A stretch of DNA of 64,000 bases from Bacteroidaceae bacterium (GTDB lineage: Bacteria > Bacteroidota > Bacteroidia > Bacteroidales > Bacteroidaceae): contig JAFXDG010000099.1 of NCBI GenBank assembly GCA_017521285.1, positions 24,282 to 88,281 of the forward strand, written 5' to 3'. Positions 23,920 to 32,526 of the stretch are shown here, piece after piece. A program made the position numbers and the translations under genes. The notes below the pieces were generated by a model. The model had not been told where the DNA came from and did not search any database. It worked only from the letters and a program-made list of their open reading frames with translations. How positions within the stretch are numbered: the stretch's first letter is position 1; each line of letters begins with the position of its first letter.

Positions 23920-24774
23920 TCAATCGAACAGGGATTTCATTTGCCCTGGATAGTACCCTTCTCCCTCTTCGTTTATCTCGAAAATCTGTGTGGGCGAGGT
24001 GCGGGGAAGGGCCATCAGGCGAATGTCTTTATCAATTGTTTTTCCGATAGATTTTAATGCCTCCGCTACGGTGTGGTAAGCCAGATGGGGTTTGTTGTTC
24101 TCTTTGCTCAGGTGGCACAGCCAGATTTGACGCACTTGTGGCGGGTAGTGGTTGGCCAGGAATTCGCCCGCTTCCCGGTTGGAGAGGTGTCCGTTGCCTC
24201 CACGGATGCGTGCCTGCAGCAGGGGAGGATAGGGGCCTTCGGCCAGCATCTGCTCGTCGTAGTTGGCTTCCAGTATCAGGTAGTTGGCTTTGGCCACGTA
24301 GTGCTTGACCGTGTCGGTGATGTGTCCGATGTCGGTGATGAAGCAGAAGTTTGTCTCTCCGCACCGGATGCTGTATCCCACGTTGTCCGTCCCGTCGTGT
24401 GGGATTTCAAAGGGAGTAATGCTGAAGTCGCGCAGGATGGTGGTCTCTTCCTTCTGTATGATACGCCGGTTGACGGGGCTTACTTTCTTGGTCATGCAGT
24501 AGCTTTTGGTCATGCCTTTGTGGATGGTTTCGGTGGTGAAGACGGGGATGTTGCATCCTTCGCTCAGGTTGCCCACTGCACGGATGTGGTCGGCATGGTC
24601 GTGGGTGACGAATATGCCGAGGATGCTTTCGAGGGCTATGCCGCGTTCGCGCAGCACTTTTTTGATGGTGCGTATGCCGATGCCGGCATCGATGAGTATG
24701 CCGTATGAGGTGGTGCCGAGGTAGAAGCAATTGCCGCTACTGCCGCTGGCCAGGCTGATGAATTTCAGTTTCAT
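23920..24774 (-). CDS. MBL-fold metallo-hydrolase of the YycJ/WalJ type
   Basis: 284 residues. The metal motif THDHADH (His58, His60, Asp62, His63), a glycine-rich ASGSSGNCFYLG opening, DIGHITDT (metal Asp) and CHLSKENN (late His) are those of the YycJ/WalJ branch of the metallo-beta-lactamase fold, whose members are suspected DNA exonucleases linked to genome maintenance or cell-wall signalling in Firmicutes. The role in Bacteroidetes is not established. Cytosolic, normal length. A TATCTTCG element on the minus strand (24810-24803) is a plausible promoter. It stands alone downstream of the tRNA genes. Confidence 0.85.
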   Translation of the reverse strand: MKLKFISLASGSSGNCFYLGTTSYGILIDAGIGIRTIKKVLRERGIALESILGIFVTHDHADHIRAVGNLSEGCNIPVFTTETIHKGMTKSYCMTKKVSPVNRRIIQKEETTILRDFSITPFEIPHDGTDNVGYSIRCGETNFCFITDIGHITDTVKHYVAKANYLILEANYDEQMLAEGPYPPLLQARIRGGNGHLSNREAGEFLANHYPPQVRQIWLCHLSKENNKPHLAYHTVAEALKSIGKTIDKDIRLMALPRTSPTQIFEINEEGEGYYPGQMKSLFD

Positions 24775-24935
24775 GTAGGATATAATCTCTTTTTGGTCGG
24801 ACGAAGATAGTGCAATTCGTTCACAATGCGAAATAAATATGGTAAAAATAGTAAAAAGATGAACATTTTTGGACTCGGTTTCGTTCTTTATAAAGAATTT
24901 GTAATCTATTTATCAAGATAAAGAAGATATTTGGT

Positions 24936-25367
24936 ATGATGAAAAATAGCTCAATCATTAAATGGGGGCTGTTGTTTATCTCTTTTGCTGTATCTGCCTG
25001 TGAAAAAACGGAGAAAGAAATTGTTTGCCATGTAGCAAAGGAGTTTACGGAAGCCTATTATAATTTGGAGATAAGAAAAGCGAAGGAATATTGTTCTCAG
25101 GAATTGCATACAATCATGGATTTCAGACACAATAATCTGACGGAGCGTGATTTGGCATATAAGAAAACATTGGGAAAGGCTGAAGTGAAAATTCTCAAAT
25201 GTGAAATAAGTACGGGAAATGATATAGCCTATTTGGACGTTGAGATTTCAAACTTCATGCGAATCAATTATATGAATGACTCACTCTTTGGGGTTCCTTG
25301 TGATACGATAGAACTTACTTTGGTCAAGGAACATGATAATAACTGGCGCGTCAAGAATCCGTTATGA
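24936..25367 (+). CDS. Small putative lipoprotein (NTF2/DUF4878-like)
   Basis: 143 residues. A signal sequence ends in FAVSAC, so Cys22 should be lipidated. The rest (HVAKEFTEAYYNLEIRKAKEYC, AEVKILKCEIS, NNWRVKNPL) has the alternating helix-then-sheet pattern of small NTF2-like lipoproteins, with a terminal WRV strand typical of DUF4878-type domains. Substrate or partner is unknown. It is a single gene between two divergently or convergently arranged neighbours, with AT-rich flanks. Assignment to DUF4878 is by pattern only. Confidence 0.65.
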   Translation: MMKNSSIIKWGLLFISFAVSACEKTEKEIVCHVAKEFTEAYYNLEIRKAKEYCSQELHTIMDFRHNNLTERDLAYKKTLGKAEVKILKCEISTGNDIAYLDVEISNFMRINYMNDSLFGVPCDTIELTLVKEHDNNWRVKNPL

Positions 25368-25395
25368 TAATGGATGGTTACCCTTTTTCTTTCTC

Positions 25396-27723
25396 TTAGA
25401 AGGGGTATCCGACGGCAAAATGGAAGGTGAAGTCGCGTCCGAAATCGGGATGGAGGATGGGATAATGTTTGCTGTTGTCGGCTGAATAGACCGGATTGAT
25501 GGCTTTCATACCTCCGTCAACTCGCAGGATGAAGAAATCCAGATTCAGTCTGAATCCGATACCGTATGCTACGGCTATTTCGCTGAGGAAATTGTTGAAA
25601 CGGAAAGCTCCGCCCGGTTGTTCCTTGTATTCACGCAGGGTCCAGATGTTACCGGCATCAACGAATACGGCTCCGTTCACTATGCTGAAAAGCGAAGTGC
25701 GGTATTCAATGCTCATATCCAATTTTATGTCGCCGGATTGGTTGATGAAGTCAATCTTCCTGTCGCCTCCCGAGTATCTTCCGGGACCTAATGAACGGAC
25801 TGACCATCCGCGCACACTGTTTGCTCCTCCCGAGAAATAACGTTTCTCAAATGGCAGAATCGTTGAGTTCCCATAGGGATAGGCAATGCCGAGCGCCGCA
25901 TGGAAAGCTATGCTGTTCCGTCGGTCAATCACGATGTGTTGTGTGAAATCGATGTCGCCCTTCACATATTGTGCGTATGCGATGTTTCCTATGGCATATT
26001 GTCCGCTGGCCGTCCGTTTGTCGTACATGGTGCGCGAAATCAGGCTCAGCAGGAGACCCGATGACTCTATATTGGTGCGGATGGAGAAACTGTTCCGTTG
26101 CTGCTTGTTTGCCTGTATGGAGTTTGTTCCTTGTGAATTGTATGAGAAGGAGTATCCCAAACGTGCGATGAACAGATCCTCGTAGTTGTATTTCAGGATG
26201 GAGTTGTTGGCCACATTGTTCAAGTATTCCTCGCGGAAAGTCTTGGAAATGGAGGGCATATATACATAGTTGATGTCGGGCAGATCGACTCGGTGGAACA
26301 TGCGTTGCATGGTCCATTGGTAGCTCCACGAGGCTGCTAATACACGACGGGAAAACTCCGGTCGCTCCTGCGTGTTGTACTGAATGCCTAACTCGGACGA
26401 TGCGTGAATGTGTCGCTTGAACTCTGTGGAGAGGAATGGGAACATGAAACGGGGGAAGTTCAGTGAAGCTTCGGCACCGTATTCCGTGTAATTGTTGGTT
26501 GAATATCCCTGCAAACCGCTGATAAGCTCGTAAACACCACGCACTTTGAGGGTGAGAGTCTCGCTTCCTTTGAACAGATTCCTGTGTTGGTAGGCCACCG
26601 AAGCGGCAAAGCCAAAGTCGCCGGCCGTATTGGTTCCTTCAATTTCTGTTGTGAAACTCTGTGCGCGTGCCGGAGCTGTCAGGATAAATGCGTCCAGAAG
26701 GTTGGAATCCGCCTTTTCCACAAAATGGATATTGGTATATTTCAATGCATTCAGCTGGCCGAAGTAGGAATATGTCCTGTCCACGTCTTGGGTACGATAA
26801 AGGTTTCCTTTCTGGATGAAATTGTTTTCGGCCAGAATGCGGGGTCTCAGTGTCAGTGAGTTCCTGTAATGTATATCCAATCCATTGTATGAGATGTGGT
26901 TCAGTTGTTTCAGTTGGTTGCTGTTGATGTTTCCCATGTCGAACTCGGTTACGACGTGGATGCTGTCCAACTTGTATTGCGGGTGGGGGCTGAGGGGAGA
27001 GTGTTCATCCTTTTGATACAGTGCCAGGTGCATAGTCAGACCTGTTCGTCTGGTTCCTTGTATCGTGTCGGCGGTATAGGTGATGTATTTTTTGTTGAAT
27101 TTGTAGTATCCGTTGTTTTTCAGATAGTTTGCAATGCGTTCGCGCTCTTTGTCCAGGGTATTGATGTTCAGAACCATGTTGGGCTTCAGCAGAGACTCGT
27201 CCATGATAGCCTCCAACTTTCGGGCTATCGTGGTGTCGGCTATCTCTCTACGGATGCTGTCAACCCGATATACCTCACCCGGATGTAGCCAATACGTCAG
27301 TGTCACTTTGTGTTTTTTGTAGAACTCCATCAGTTCAACCCGTCCGCCCAGATAACCTAAATTTTGCATGGCCAGTTTCAACTCTGTACACGAGCGGTCG
27401 GCTTCTTCCCGTTTATACACTACGGGCTCTTCTCCGATTCGTTTCAAGGTACGGTTGAGCCATGTATCTTTCTGGCCGGACATGTTGTAAATGCCCAGCG
27501 GAACTTTGGCTACGTTGAACCAGCGGGCATTAGGATTTTGTTTTATATAGCCGGACAGTTCGGGAAGGTTCATGTCTTTCTTGGCACACTCCACAGACAC
27601 TTTGTCGAGCAGGTATTCTCCCTCGGAAAGGTGTCTGGTCGATGAGCACGACGCAAGCATTCCTGCTCCCCAACAGAGTAGCACGATTACCAATATGTGT
27701 ATGTATCGCTGGTATTTTCTCAT
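25396..27723 (-). CDS. tamL: TamL-like BamA-superfamily outer-membrane lipoprotein
   Basis: 775 residues from the ATG at 27723 (MRKYQRYIH); the upstream TTG at 27756 is less likely because the -7 element CAAAGATA (27743-27750) lies between. Lipobox LASC places the lipidated Cys at residue 26. Several POTRA-like alpha/beta repeats occupy about 30-360, and the last 400 residues are an Omp85 beta-barrel with the lid motif YFSGGANSVRGWSVRSLGPG and a C-terminal FHFAVGYPF beta signal. In Bacteroidetes TamL pairs with TamB in outer-membrane assembly; tamB is not adjacent here. A lipid anchor distinguishes it from BamA. Confidence 0.88.
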   Translation of the reverse strand: MRKYQRYIHILVIVLLCWGAGMLASCSSTRHLSEGEYLLDKVSVECAKKDMNLPELSGYIKQNPNARWFNVAKVPLGIYNMSGQKDTWLNRTLKRIGEEPVVYKREEADRSCTELKLAMQNLGYLGGRVELMEFYKKHKVTLTYWLHPGEVYRVDSIRREIADTTIARKLEAIMDESLLKPNMVLNINTLDKERERIANYLKNNGYYKFNKKYITYTADTIQGTRRTGLTMHLALYQKDEHSPLSPHPQYKLDSIHVVTEFDMGNINSNQLKQLNHISYNGLDIHYRNSLTLRPRILAENNFIQKGNLYRTQDVDRTYSYFGQLNALKYTNIHFVEKADSNLLDAFILTAPARAQSFTTEIEGTNTAGDFGFAASVAYQHRNLFKGSETLTLKVRGVYELISGLQGYSTNNYTEYGAEASLNFPRFMFPFLSTEFKRHIHASSELGIQYNTQERPEFSRRVLAASWSYQWTMQRMFHRVDLPDINYVYMPSISKTFREEYLNNVANNSILKYNYEDLFIARLGYSFSYNSQGTNSIQANKQQRNSFSIRTNIESSGLLLSLISRTMYDKRTASGQYAIGNIAYAQYVKGDIDFTQHIVIDRRNSIAFHAALGIAYPYGNSTILPFEKRYFSGGANSVRGWSVRSLGPGRYSGGDRKIDFINQSGDIKLDMSIEYRTSLFSIVNGAVFVDAGNIWTLREYKEQPGGAFRFNNFLSEIAVAYGIGFRLNLDFFILRVDGGMKAINPVYSADNSKHYPILHPDFGRDFTFHFAVGYPF

Positions 27724-27772
27724 TCCTTGGTGAAAATATCCGCAAAGATAGTTCAAATAAAAAAAATATTCG

Positions 27773-27780
27773 TAGCTTTG
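27773..27780 (+). promoter_or_regulatory. -7 element of the SpoU methylase gene
   Basis: TAGCTTTG matches TAnnTTTG; it lies 30 bases before the ATG and close to the divergent -7 element of the TamL gene (27750-27743). Confidence 0.5.
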
Positions 27781-27810
27781 TCTGACTTTTAATCAAAGAA
27801 TATCATTTTT

Positions 27811-28572
27811 ATGCTGAGTAAAGCCAAATTGAAGTATATCCGTTCGCTCGAACTGAAGAAGAACCGCAAGGCAGAGCAGACCTTTGTGGCCGAAGGACCG
27901 AAGGTGGTGGGCGACATGTTGCCTCACTTTCTCTGTCGTCTGTTGGTGGCTACTGACGAATGGCACCGCCTACATGCCGATGCTATGGCTGATGAGAAAG
28001 TGACGGTGAAGTCTGACGAACTTACCCGTGCCAGTTTCCTGAAGACACCACAAGAGGTGTTGGCCGTTTTTGCTATGGAGGCTGAGGAGGAATGCCCGGT
28101 TTCTGTAGCTGCTTCCGAACTCTGTCTGGCTCTCGATGATGTGCAAGACCCCGGAAATCTTGGTACCATCATCCGTTTGGCTGATTGGTTCGGCATCCGC
28201 CACATCTTCTGCTCTCCAGCCACGGCCGATGCTTATAATCCCAAGGTGGTACAGGCTACGATGGGAGCTTTGGCGCGTGTGAAGCTTCACTATGCTCCTC
28301 TGCCTCCTTTGCTTGAAGAGTTGAAGGCGGCAGCTGTGCCCGTCTATGGGACTTTTCTTGATGGGGAAGACCTCTACGAAAAATCCCTCGCTCCCCATGG
28401 ACTTGTCATCATGGGTAACGAGGGAAATGGTATTTCACCCGAAGTGGCTTCTTACGTCAGTGAACGCCTTTTTATTCCCAACTATCCCGCTGGAGTGGAG
28501 ACATCCGAATCGCTTAATGTTGCTACTGCTACGGCCATCATCTGTGCCGAGTTCCGTCGTCGGATGCGGTAA
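27811..28572 (+). CDS. SpoU/TrmH-family RNA 2'-O-methyltransferase
   Basis: 253 residues. An N-terminal substrate-binding domain (SKAKLKYIRSLELKKNRKAEQTFVAEG, ending near 85) is followed by the SPOUT knot domain with its three motifs: DPGNLGTIIRLADWFG (motif 1, about 112-127), VIMGNEGNGIS (motif 2, about 199-209) and SLNVATATAI (motif 3, about 231-240). Members methylate ribose 2'-OH in rRNA or tRNA with S-adenosylmethionine; the target here is undefined (RlmB/TsnR-like). Divergent from the TamL gene and followed by a family-1 palindrome. Confidence 0.92.
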   Translation: MLSKAKLKYIRSLELKKNRKAEQTFVAEGPKVVGDMLPHFLCRLLVATDEWHRLHADAMADEKVTVKSDELTRASFLKTPQEVLAVFAMEAEEECPVSVAASELCLALDDVQDPGNLGTIIRLADWFGIRHIFCSPATADAYNPKVVQATMGALARVKLHYAPLPPLLEELKAAAVPVYGTFLDGEDLYEKSLAPHGLVIMGNEGNGISPEVASYVSERLFIPNYPAGVETSESLNVATATAIICAEFRRRMR

Positions 28573-28625
28573 GTCGCGTTCTCTTCTTGCATATATATAT
28601 ATTAATAGGTATGCGCGGAGAGTAA

Positions 28626-28708
28626 TTTTAGACGTGGATGGTGTAGATAAATTGTATAATAATTAAGATAAATCCGCGTCATCTGCGTCTGAAAAGTTAA
28701 TTATGTCA
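28626..28708. repeat. Family-1 palindrome, copy 3
   Basis: Left arm TTTTAGACGTGGATGGTG is eroded; right arm ATCCGCGTCATCTGCGTC and the end GAAAAGTTAATTATG are intact. It lies 54 bases after the SpoU stop, between convergent genes. Confidence 0.8.
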
Positions 28709-28733
28709 CTCCTTTTTTCTGAGTTTGCCCAGC

Positions 28734-29450
28734 TCAGAATTCCAAACCGAAAACAAAGAAGGTATTCTCTGTAGCAGGGTTCACTATCACTTTACCTGTG
28801 GCGTTGAAAGAGATGGCCGGTGTCAGTTTCACCTCTTTGCTCAATCCCACAGCTGCTTCACATACCATGAAGCGGTTGGCTTCGTAGGTGGAGCTTCCCC
28901 ATGGTGTGGCACCTACCGAAGCTACACCCTCGAAACCTGCTAAGGTGAAGGGTACTTCGGCCTGGATGTACGAGGTGTATTCGCGTTTGCCCTCGTCGTC
29001 GTAATCATATCCTCCAAAGTAGGTACTCCATTGGAGTGAGAGGAATCCGAAATCGTATCCGATGCTTCCCTCCAATGTGTGCAGGGTTGAGTGGGCAGAA
29101 TAGTTGAAGAACTTGTCAGTCTCGCCCGAGCCAACGAACCAATAGTCTGTCACGGCCAATGACAAGTTGCCCAGTTCATATCCCAACGAGAAATCTATCT
29201 CGCGGTGATTGTCAGTGGCAATGCCGGCTGACCCCCATACGTTCAACGACAAGTTTTTCCATCCTACCGTCAGCGATGGTTGTACACTGATGTCGCCCAA
29301 GTTTTGTCCATGCCAGATATAGTTGCTCACCAAATTGGCATTCAGTTCGGCATACACATCATTCTCTTCTTCCTCCTGTGCCCATGCGGCGGTTGGCAGT
29401 GCCAGTGCTATCAGGGCGCCGAGCATCATTTTCTTCATGTTCCTTTTCAT
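28734..29450 (-). CDS. Putative outer-membrane beta-barrel protein (TorF-like)
   Basis: 238 residues. A signal peptide with cleavage after AWA (about residue 24) is followed by an acidic stretch and then alternating amphipathic strands rich in Tyr, Trp and Gly (YIWHGQNLGDISVQPSLTVG, WSTYFGGYDYD). The protein ends in Phe (FVFGLEF), as barrel proteins do. The YIWHGQNLG opening resembles the TorF family of putative porins. Substrate unknown. It follows the flavin reductase gene by 18 bases on the same strand and so may be part of that transcript. Confidence 0.7.
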   Translation of the reverse strand: MKRNMKKMMLGALIALALPTAAWAQEEEENDVYAELNANLVSNYIWHGQNLGDISVQPSLTVGWKNLSLNVWGSAGIATDNHREIDFSLGYELGNLSLAVTDYWFVGSGETDKFFNYSAHSTLHTLEGSIGYDFGFLSLQWSTYFGGYDYDDEGKREYTSYIQAEVPFTLAGFEGVASVGATPWGSSTYEANRFMVCEAAVGLSKEVKLTPAISFNATGKVIVNPATENTFFVFGLEF

Positions 29451-29468
29451 TTATGTTTGTTTTTTCAA

Positions 29469-30035
29469 TTATTTTTTCTTCTCTACTGACCAACCGAATT
29501 TCCCTATTTTCTGGCCCAGTTCGTAGTATCCACCATGAACGTAGGCCATGAGGCCGCTGGCGACAAGATCGAACTTGCCTGTCTCTTCGTCGAGGTATTT
29601 CTCGTCGGCTTTTACGTTGAGCACTTCGGCTATGAACATGTCGTGTGAGCCGAGGGAAACAACCTCTTTTACACGGCATTCAATGCAGAGGGGTGACTCT
29701 TCGATAATGGGACACTTCACACATTTGGCTTTGCCGGGAGTGAGGTGCATCTCTTCGAATTTATTGTAGTCTTTACCCGAACGTACACCGCACCAGTCGG
29801 TGGCAAAGGCCATGTCGCGGGTAGTGAGGTTGATGACGAACTCCATGTTCTTTTTCAGAATGGGGTAGGAGTGTCGTTCGGGACGTACACTGATGTAGCA
29901 CATGGCCGGCTCAGAACAGATGGTGCCCGTCCATGCTACAGTCAGGATGTTGTATTCATCGGGAGTGCTTCCGCAACTCACCAATGCAGCAGGCAGGGGA
30001 TAAATCATTGTCCCCGGTTTCCAGTCTTGTTTCAT
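29469..30035 (-). CDS. Flavin reductase-like FMN-binding protein
   Basis: 188 residues of the flavoredoxin type: split-barrel FMN fold with [39 protein letters not shown] (flavin-binding face), EFVINLTT and VCRVKEVV-like strands near the dimer interface. These proteins transfer electrons from NAD(P)H to flavin or act as flavoredoxin-like carriers. No signal peptide. Its start overlaps the pyrI stop by 4 bases (30032-30035), so it is translated from the pyrBI transcript, although no pyrimidine role is known. Confidence 0.85.
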   Translation of the reverse strand: MKQDWKPGTMIYPLPAALVSCGSTPDEYNILTVAWTGTICSEPAMCYISVRPERHSYPILKKNMEFVINLTTRDMAFATDWCGVRSGKDYNKFEEMHLTPGKAKCVKCPIIEESPLCIECRVKEVVSLGSHDMFIAEVLNVKADEKYLDEETGKFDLVASGLMAYVHGGYYELGQKIGKFGWSVEKKK

Positions 30036-30490
30036 ACCAATTTCACATTCTCAATCTGTTGTGTCTTCTCGCAATAGTGACACTTGAGTGTGCCCTGCTC
30101 CTTGTCCACTACGTGGAAGAGTGTGTCCATGCCCGGCTCGTTGTTGGTGATGCACTTGGGGTTGGCACATTTGACGATGCCGCGCATTTCGTCGGGCATG
30201 TTCACTGTTTTCTTTTCCACCACTTCGTAGTTACGGATGATGTTCAGTTTCACGCTGGAGGCCACTACGGAGAGACGGCTTATCTCTTCGTCGGTAAAGA
30301 ATCGGTCGGCCACCTTGATGATGCCTTTGCTTCCCAACTTCTTACTTTCGAGGTTGGCTCCGATGGTGATGGGTGTCTTCATGTCCTGCAGGCCGAGGAG
30401 TGAAACCACGGTGAAGACTTTCTCTGCCGGTATGTGATCAATAACCGTACCATTTTCAAGGGCGGCTACTTGAAGTTCTTTCTTGTCCAT
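30032..30490 (-). CDS. pyrI: Aspartate carbamoyltransferase regulatory chain
   Basis: 152 residues. The N-terminal allosteric domain ([34 protein letters not shown]) binds nucleotide effectors such as CTP and ATP, and the C-terminal domain has the four zinc cysteines CANPKC and CHYC that contact the catalytic chain. It forms the 2c3:3r2 holoenzyme with PyrB. It lies 116 bases after pyrB on the same strand; the gap holds a G/C-rich repeat. Length is typical. Confidence 0.96.
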   Translation of the reverse strand: MDKKELQVAALENGTVIDHIPAEKVFTVVSLLGLQDMKTPITIGANLESKKLGSKGIIKVADRFFTDEEISRLSVVASSVKLNIIRNYEVVEKKTVNMPDEMRGIVKCANPKCITNNEPGMDTLFHVVDKEQGTLKCHYCEKTQQIENVKLV

Positions 30491-30495
30491 AATAT

Positions 30496-30602
30496 GTAGT
30501 CATATAGGACCCTTCCCCTTACCCCTCCCTTGGGAGAGGAGTAGAATGTGTTGCTATACTATTCACTCCTTCCCCTTGGGGAAGGTTGGGATGGGGTCTG
30601 TT
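30496..30602. repeat. CCCTTCCCCTTACCCCTCCC palindromic repeat between pyrB and pyrI
   Basis: The left part (GACCCTTCCCCTTACCCC, GGGAGAGGAG) and the right part (CTCCTTCCCC, GGGGAAGGTTGGGATGGGG) are imperfectly complementary. It stands inside the operon, so it may stabilise or attenuate the transcript. Confidence 0.7.
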
Positions 30603-30606
30603 CTTT

Positions 30607-31554
30607 TTATTTAATTATCGTTTTATCCTCTCTCACCTCGTCAATGGTGATTCCCAAGCAGTCGCAGATGAGTGCCTGACGGGCAAAGAGTCCGTTATGT
30701 GCCTGTTGGAAGTAATAAGCCTTTTCGTTGCTGTCCACGTCGTAGGCAATCTCGTTCACGCGGGGCAGCGGATGCAGAATGCGCAGGTTGGGACGTGTGG
30801 ATGCCAACATGCTGTTCTTCAATATATATACATCTTTCACCCGCTCGTACTCCATCAGGTCAGTGAAGCGTTCGCGTTGCACACGGGTCATGTATAGGAT
30901 GTCAGCCTCGGCGATAGTCTGTTCGTCAAACTCCGTATGCTCTTCGTAGCGGATACCCTGTGCGCGGCAATAAGCTTTGTATTCCTCGGGCATCTTCAAC
31001 TCCTCGGGAGCAATGAAATGGAAAGTCGGATTGAAGTGGCGCATGGCCATCAGCAGCGAGTGTACCGTGCGGCCATACTTCAGGTCGCCCACCAGATAGA
31101 TGTTCAGATTCTCCAGTGTACCCTGTGTCTTGTAGATGCTGTAGAGGTCGAGCATCGTTTGCGAAGGATGTTGGTTGGCACCGTCTCCGGCATTGATGAT
31201 GGGCACGGGAGCCACTTCGCTGGCATAGCGTGCAGCACCCTCCAGATAGTGGCGCATCACGATGATGTCGGCATAGTTAGAAACCATCATGATGGTATCT
31301 TTCAGTGTCTCACCCTTTGATGAACTGGTCACCTTCGGGTCAGTAAATCCGATGACGCGTGCTCCCAATCTGTTGGCAGCTGTCTCGAAACTCAAGCGGG
31401 TGCGTGTTGAGGGTTCAAAAAACAAGGTGGCCACCACCCGTCCGTCCAAAATCTTACGGTTGGGATGCTCTTCGAACAGTTTGGCCATCTCAAGGAGGTA
31501 CATGATTTTCTCCTTGGAGTGCTCTGCAATGGTAACTAAACTTCTGTTTTCCAT
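30607..31554 (-). CDS. pyrB: Aspartate carbamoyltransferase catalytic chain
   Basis: 315 residues from the ATG at 31554 ([17 protein letters not shown]); the frame reaches 31581 but the conserved protein begins here. The carbamoyl-phosphate loop [13 protein letters not shown] (about 45-57), the GEGANQHP-like motif [16 protein letters not shown] and the aspartate-binding HPLPRVNEI are present. It catalyses the committed step of pyrimidine synthesis, carbamoyl phosphate plus aspartate to carbamoyl aspartate. Together with pyrI and the overlapping flavin reductase gene it forms an operon. Confidence 0.96.
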   Translation of the reverse strand: MENRSLVTIAEHSKEKIMYLLEMAKLFEEHPNRKILDGRVVATLFFEPSTRTRLSFETAANRLGARVIGFTDPKVTSSSKGETLKDTIMMVSNYADIIVMRHYLEGAARYASEVAPVPIINAGDGANQHPSQTMLDLYSIYKTQGTLENLNIYLVGDLKYGRTVHSLLMAMRHFNPTFHFIAPEELKMPEEYKAYCRAQGIRYEEHTEFDEQTIAEADILYMTRVQRERFTDLMEYERVKDVYILKNSMLASTRPNLRILHPLPRVNEIAYDVDSNEKAYYFQQAHNGLFARQALICDCLGITIDEVREDKTIIK

Positions 31555-31871
31555 ATTATTTAGGTATATACGTTCTACCAATTTTATGTAATTGGGTGTA
31601 AAGGTACGAAATTAAATTGATACGCGAGGTGTAGCGGCAGAGGTTTTTTTCACATTCCTTGCATAACCTTCCAAGAGTCCTTAAAAGATGAGTAGGAAAT
31701 CTAATCTTTCATACAGTGGGATGAACCATTCCTGTCGGTTTGCGTTTGTAGCTCAGGATGGGCAGGGAAGGAGGGTATAACCTTTGAAGAGAAGCCATGG
31801 CCTGACGAGGTAGCCTCCAGCGTAGTGCATCATCCAAGAATCAGTTATTAAAATAAAATAGGTAAAAGATT
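31555..31871. other. Gene-free gap upstream of pyrB
   Basis: No credible protein or RNA gene, palindrome or family repeat is visible; it contains the pyrB leader and the upstream region of the small gene at 31872. An ATTAAAATAAAATAGGT stretch precedes that gene. Confidence 0.5.
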
Positions 31872-32093
31872 ATGGATTGTTGTAGTAAATCAAACTTTTG
31901 GATTGGCCTCGGATTGGGAGCTGTCCTGGGTGCAGTGTGTTGCCATGTTTCGCGTACGCAGCAGGCAAAGGAGTTGAAAAACAAATTGTGTGACGCCATG
32001 CATAAGATGGGTGACAAGACCACAGAAATGTGGAACAATGCCAAAGACAAAGTGGCTGAAAAGGTACAAGAGGTCAACTCATTGAAAAATTAG
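31872..32093 (+). CDS. Small YtxH-like membrane protein, 73 residues
   Basis: One hydrophobic helix (NFWIGLGLGAVLGAVCCHV, residues 8-26) is followed by a charged amphipathic helix (KELKNKLCDAMHKMGDK...AKDKVAEKV) with the repeated basic-acidic pattern of YtxH-type stress proteins. These are small membrane proteins of unknown function. Four cysteines lie near the helix (CC at 3-4 and CC at 23-24). It stands alone between the pyrB leader and a family-2 repeat. Confidence 0.7.
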   Translation: MDCCSKSNFWIGLGLGAVLGAVCCHVSRTQQAKELKNKLCDAMHKMGDKTTEMWNNAKDKVAEKVQEVNSLKN

Positions 32094-32174
32094 TGTACTT
32101 CCTCCTTGAGAAGACAATCCCCGTAACCAATCTGTCGGACCAATCCATCAAGAAGGTTGCGGGGGTATTTTTTA

Positions 32175-32398
32175 TTTCAAACGCTGAAACACTGAGGCGC
32201 AGAGGTCTCTTTTTTAGAGTTTAATAGAGACTTGGAGAGTAAAACGCTCTACGAACGTTTTGAGGTGTACCATTGGCTGACTTGTCGGCCAAAACTCTGC
32301 TACTCAGGACATATCCTGTCGAATGGAAGGAACCTCTGCGCCTCAGCGTCTCTGCGTTTTTTAAATAATTCAACTTTCGCTGAATAGTTGCGGAGACT
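32175..32398. repeat. Family-2 element, copy 1
   Basis: About 220 bases, closely similar to the reverse complement of 53583-53800 (by eye near 85 percent). Arms ACTGAGGCGCAGAGGT and CCTCTGCGCCTCAGCGTCTC face each other; the centre reads TTTTGAGGTGTACCATTGGC. The right end, TTCGCTGAATAGTTG, resembles the outer ends of the other copy. No gene is present in 32094-32526. Confidence 0.85.
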
Positions 32399-32459
32399 TG
32401 CTTCTCCGCTAAAAAAATATAATCTTGCGGCTTTCTTTCGTTATTATTGCACTTTTGCG

Positions 32460-32467
32460 TATCTTTG
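32460..32467 (+). promoter_or_regulatory. -7 element of the PBP1A gene
   Basis: TATCTTTG matches TAnnTTTG; TTTC 20 bases upstream (32436-32439) is a weak -33 element. Predicted start near 32474. Confidence 0.55.
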
Positions 32468-32526
32468 CACCTTAATTAATTTAGATTCTGCAAGTAATGC
32501 TTGCGGGACTTCATTGTTTTGAAAAT